Positions 62,501 through 64,000 of a stretch of 64,000 nt of DNA are shown piece by piece. The position numbers and the translations under genes are program-made. The notes under the pieces are model-generated. The model worked only from the letters and a program-made list of their open reading frames with translations. It was not told the origin of the DNA and did no database searches. The DNA is from Dipylidium caninum (Eukaryota; Platyhelminthes; Cestoda; Cyclophyllidea; Dipylidiidae): NCBI GenBank assembly GCA_017562135.1, contig QEYB01001664.1:62001-126000 (forward strand), in the 5' to 3' direction. Each line of letters opens with the position of its first letter. Position 1 is the first letter of the stretch.

Positions 62501-62938
62501 ATATCCTTCCAAATCATCGCTTTCTTTTCTTCACCGCTCTCTAGCCGTCTTTTCTCCGTTGTAGGTGTAGACCTTTTCGGCCCCGGTTACAGTGGTTTGG
62601 AATATGACTACCGGGGGTTACAACGGGTCTACCGTAAGACAAACAATGCACAGAAATTTGCGGAATACACACGCCTATTCGACGAATGGATGATGCATAG
62701 ATTGCAACACCACATGCCAGAGTTTCTGCACTTCCTGGCTAGCAACGAGACAGAACACTTTGAACCGCGTCCAGCGGAAGACATCCCGTTGGAGAATTTA
62801 GTAGGCGACTTCTATGCCGAGTTCAACGGGCGGTTGGGAGGTATAGCTGAGCAGGGTGGATCCGAAACGGCAGAAATAGTTAGCAGGGTTGTCTCTCCAA
62901 CGGTGGAAGGGGAGGCCAGTCGTTCCACTGGTTTGTAG
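53594..62938 (+). CDS. APPBP2: Amyloid protein-binding protein 2 homologue (TPR protein), 5' end missing
   Basis: APPBP2 (PAT1) is a kinesin-light-chain-like TPR protein that binds the basolateral signal of APP and is a substrate receptor for CUL2 ubiquitin ligases. Exons: 53594-54010, 54098-54192, 54229-54275, 54387-54589, 54630-54667, 54790-55077, 57342-57811, 57954-58059, 60509-60719, 61694-61803, 62014-62094, 62322-62487, 62565-62938. The first reads LDGIYLAYYKTSL, matching residues near 45 of the human protein. The TPR core is highly conserved: ILLDYGCLLLNIDN, LEDLAYAYYVLEYTSGEFEF, NRVKALILEEIAID, AKHFGNLGRLFQSL, IGHLASLYSYQMN and GPGYSGLEYDYRGL. The C-terminus extends past the human end and stops at 62936-62938. 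The N-terminal 40-odd residues are not found. The phase between 55077 and 57342 does not match, so an exon or a different donor is missing there. The donor at 62095 reads GA instead of GT. Confidence 0.88.
54590..54629 (+). other. Probable 40-nt intron in APPBP2
   Basis: It starts gtcagtt and ends tctggag, with a pyrimidine tract in the middle. It joins ...TSYMTFK to MISLRWEYESLCV in phase 0, followed by VLQSMNAY from the exon at 54790, matching the EMLHWFRAVECCVRLL region of human APPBP2. Without removal a stop occurs at 54614. Confidence 0.55.
62095..62100 (+). other. Non-canonical GA donor in APPBP2
   Basis: Protein similarity and phase place the exon end after CAG at 62094 (SLEHNQ), joined to TAEEMHLKAI at 62322. 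The intron then begins GAAAGC, where the consensus is GTAAGC. No GT in a usable phase is near, and reading on meets a stop at 62131. Confidence 0.65.
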
Positions 62939-63095
62939 AATCTGACACCCGTTATCTCCGCATTTGTGCGTGTTTGTATGTGTATATATAAGGGGAGGGG
63001 ATTCATCAAGGTTATCCTCTACTTGTCCGCCGCTTACTTTCCGGTCTTCATTCAATTCTAAGTGACACTTATCTCCGTATGTCAGTTTTATGCAG

Positions 63096-63101
63096 AATAA
63101 A
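63096..63101 (+). terminator. AATAAA polyadenylation signal of APPBP2
   Basis: Canonical hexamer about 160 bases after the APPBP2 stop codon, and the first one downstream. Confidence 0.65.
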
Positions 63102-64000
63102 ATTTCTGCTGTTCCGTCTGCCTACTTTTCTTTCTTTTGCTTCAATGAATTATCCGTCTAATGCCTGATTGTTCGCCTTACTTGACTAAGTCAAACACCG
63201 TAACCGGAACTTATCACGTAATACGTTTTTGTTAAATCGAAATCCGAACCCTGTAATTGGTGCCACTCATGTTTAATACCTATCTCATGCCTTTCTGGGT
63301 GCGAAGGAAATGTTAAAAACGGTAAATATAACTGCAAATTACAGATATTCTGAGACCTATAAGCATGAACGGATTACTTTTTGAAATTGCGGATAAATGG
63401 CCGAGTGAATATGTAGTTCCACTCGTTCATAGTAATAGTTAGCCCGATCAGAAAAGGGAATTACCGCAAATAATCCAATTTCCCCTCTCAGCCCATTGCC
63501 TGCTTAGTAAGTGTTCTCAAAACGGATAATCTCACCCTCCACACCTAAGACCTGAACTGACCTTTTCCAGAGCAGCGAATTCATGTCTGTTCTACAGAAC
63601 GAATGGGTAAGCGGCACATAATGGAGGTGCTTCTTGTAGGAACTGCTCTAGAAAGTATCTATTATTCCCTAATTTTGGGAGGAATTAATGACTCGAGAAA
63701 GGGCAGCATTCGAACAAAAAGGGTCATAAGCGAAACATTCTATTCAACGTTATTTCCCATATCCCATTGCGGTGATATTTTCAGTCCAGTGCAAAAGGTC
63801 AAAAGTTGTCTGCCGTTGTTAATGTGGGACCTATAAAAGCGTCTGAGGATTTAGTTTCTTTATTTCTCTACGGGTTGTTGCCGCTCCGCCCTATACAGTG
63901 GTCAGACAAAACCATCTTTCTGTGCCTTTTTTGGAAGAGAATTAATAACTTCTCGGGTTTGTGTAGTAGTCGACATCCGTTCAGTTTACCAGGATGATCT
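63102..64000. other. Downstream spacer, no gene seen
   Basis: Sequence behind APPBP2 to the window end. Short open frames only, none with family character. Confidence 0.45.

Noticed and set aside
1..64000. CRISPR arrays, operons, prophage or bacterial defence systems
   Set aside because: The window is intron-bearing animal DNA. No direct-repeat arrays or prokaryotic gene clusters are present.

Overview
This is eukaryotic nuclear DNA carrying intron-rich protein genes, all on the + strand. I read five animal genes by family recognition: the 3' end of ESS2 (DGCR14), a complete NUDT9-type ADP-ribose pyrophosphatase, a very large beta-spectrin, an RNF10-type RING protein, and an APPBP2 (PAT1) TPR protein. 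Divergent sequences, moderate base composition, long introns mixed with introns of only 30-43 nt, and a worn mariner element suggest a flatworm, most likely a tapeworm. That placement is an inference from style, not from a marker gene.

Layout. 575-1252: last exon of ESS2. 2696-2950 (- strand): possible small membrane protein, divergent from NUDT9. 3807-5522: NUDT9 in six exons with an intact Nudix box. 7156-43771: beta-spectrin, with a CH-CH actin-binding domain, a long array of spectrin repeats, a PH domain and an acidic serine-rich tail. Its introns hold a mariner remnant (about 35.9-36.4 kb) and two inverted copies of an unidentified repeat (32.8-34.1 kb and 40.3-41.5 kb). 43804-48947: 5 kb with no gene I can support. 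48948-51623: RNF10. 53594-62938: APPBP2, with its first exon or exons unresolved. The last 1 kb is empty.

The genes form no pathway or operon; they are ordinary housekeeping or cytoskeletal genes lying side by side. The most interesting points concern gene structure. Several apparent frameshifts disappear once very short GT-AG introns (30, 31, 34, 36, 40 and 43 nt) are allowed. One APPBP2 intron has GA where the donor GT should be, in an otherwise perfect consensus. The spectrin carries unusual insertions, including one in its first CH domain. I found no sign of a dedicated new multi-gene system.

Exon boundaries were placed by hand from protein similarity recalled from known families, GT/AG sites and phase agreement; they may be off by a few bases, and no database search was run.
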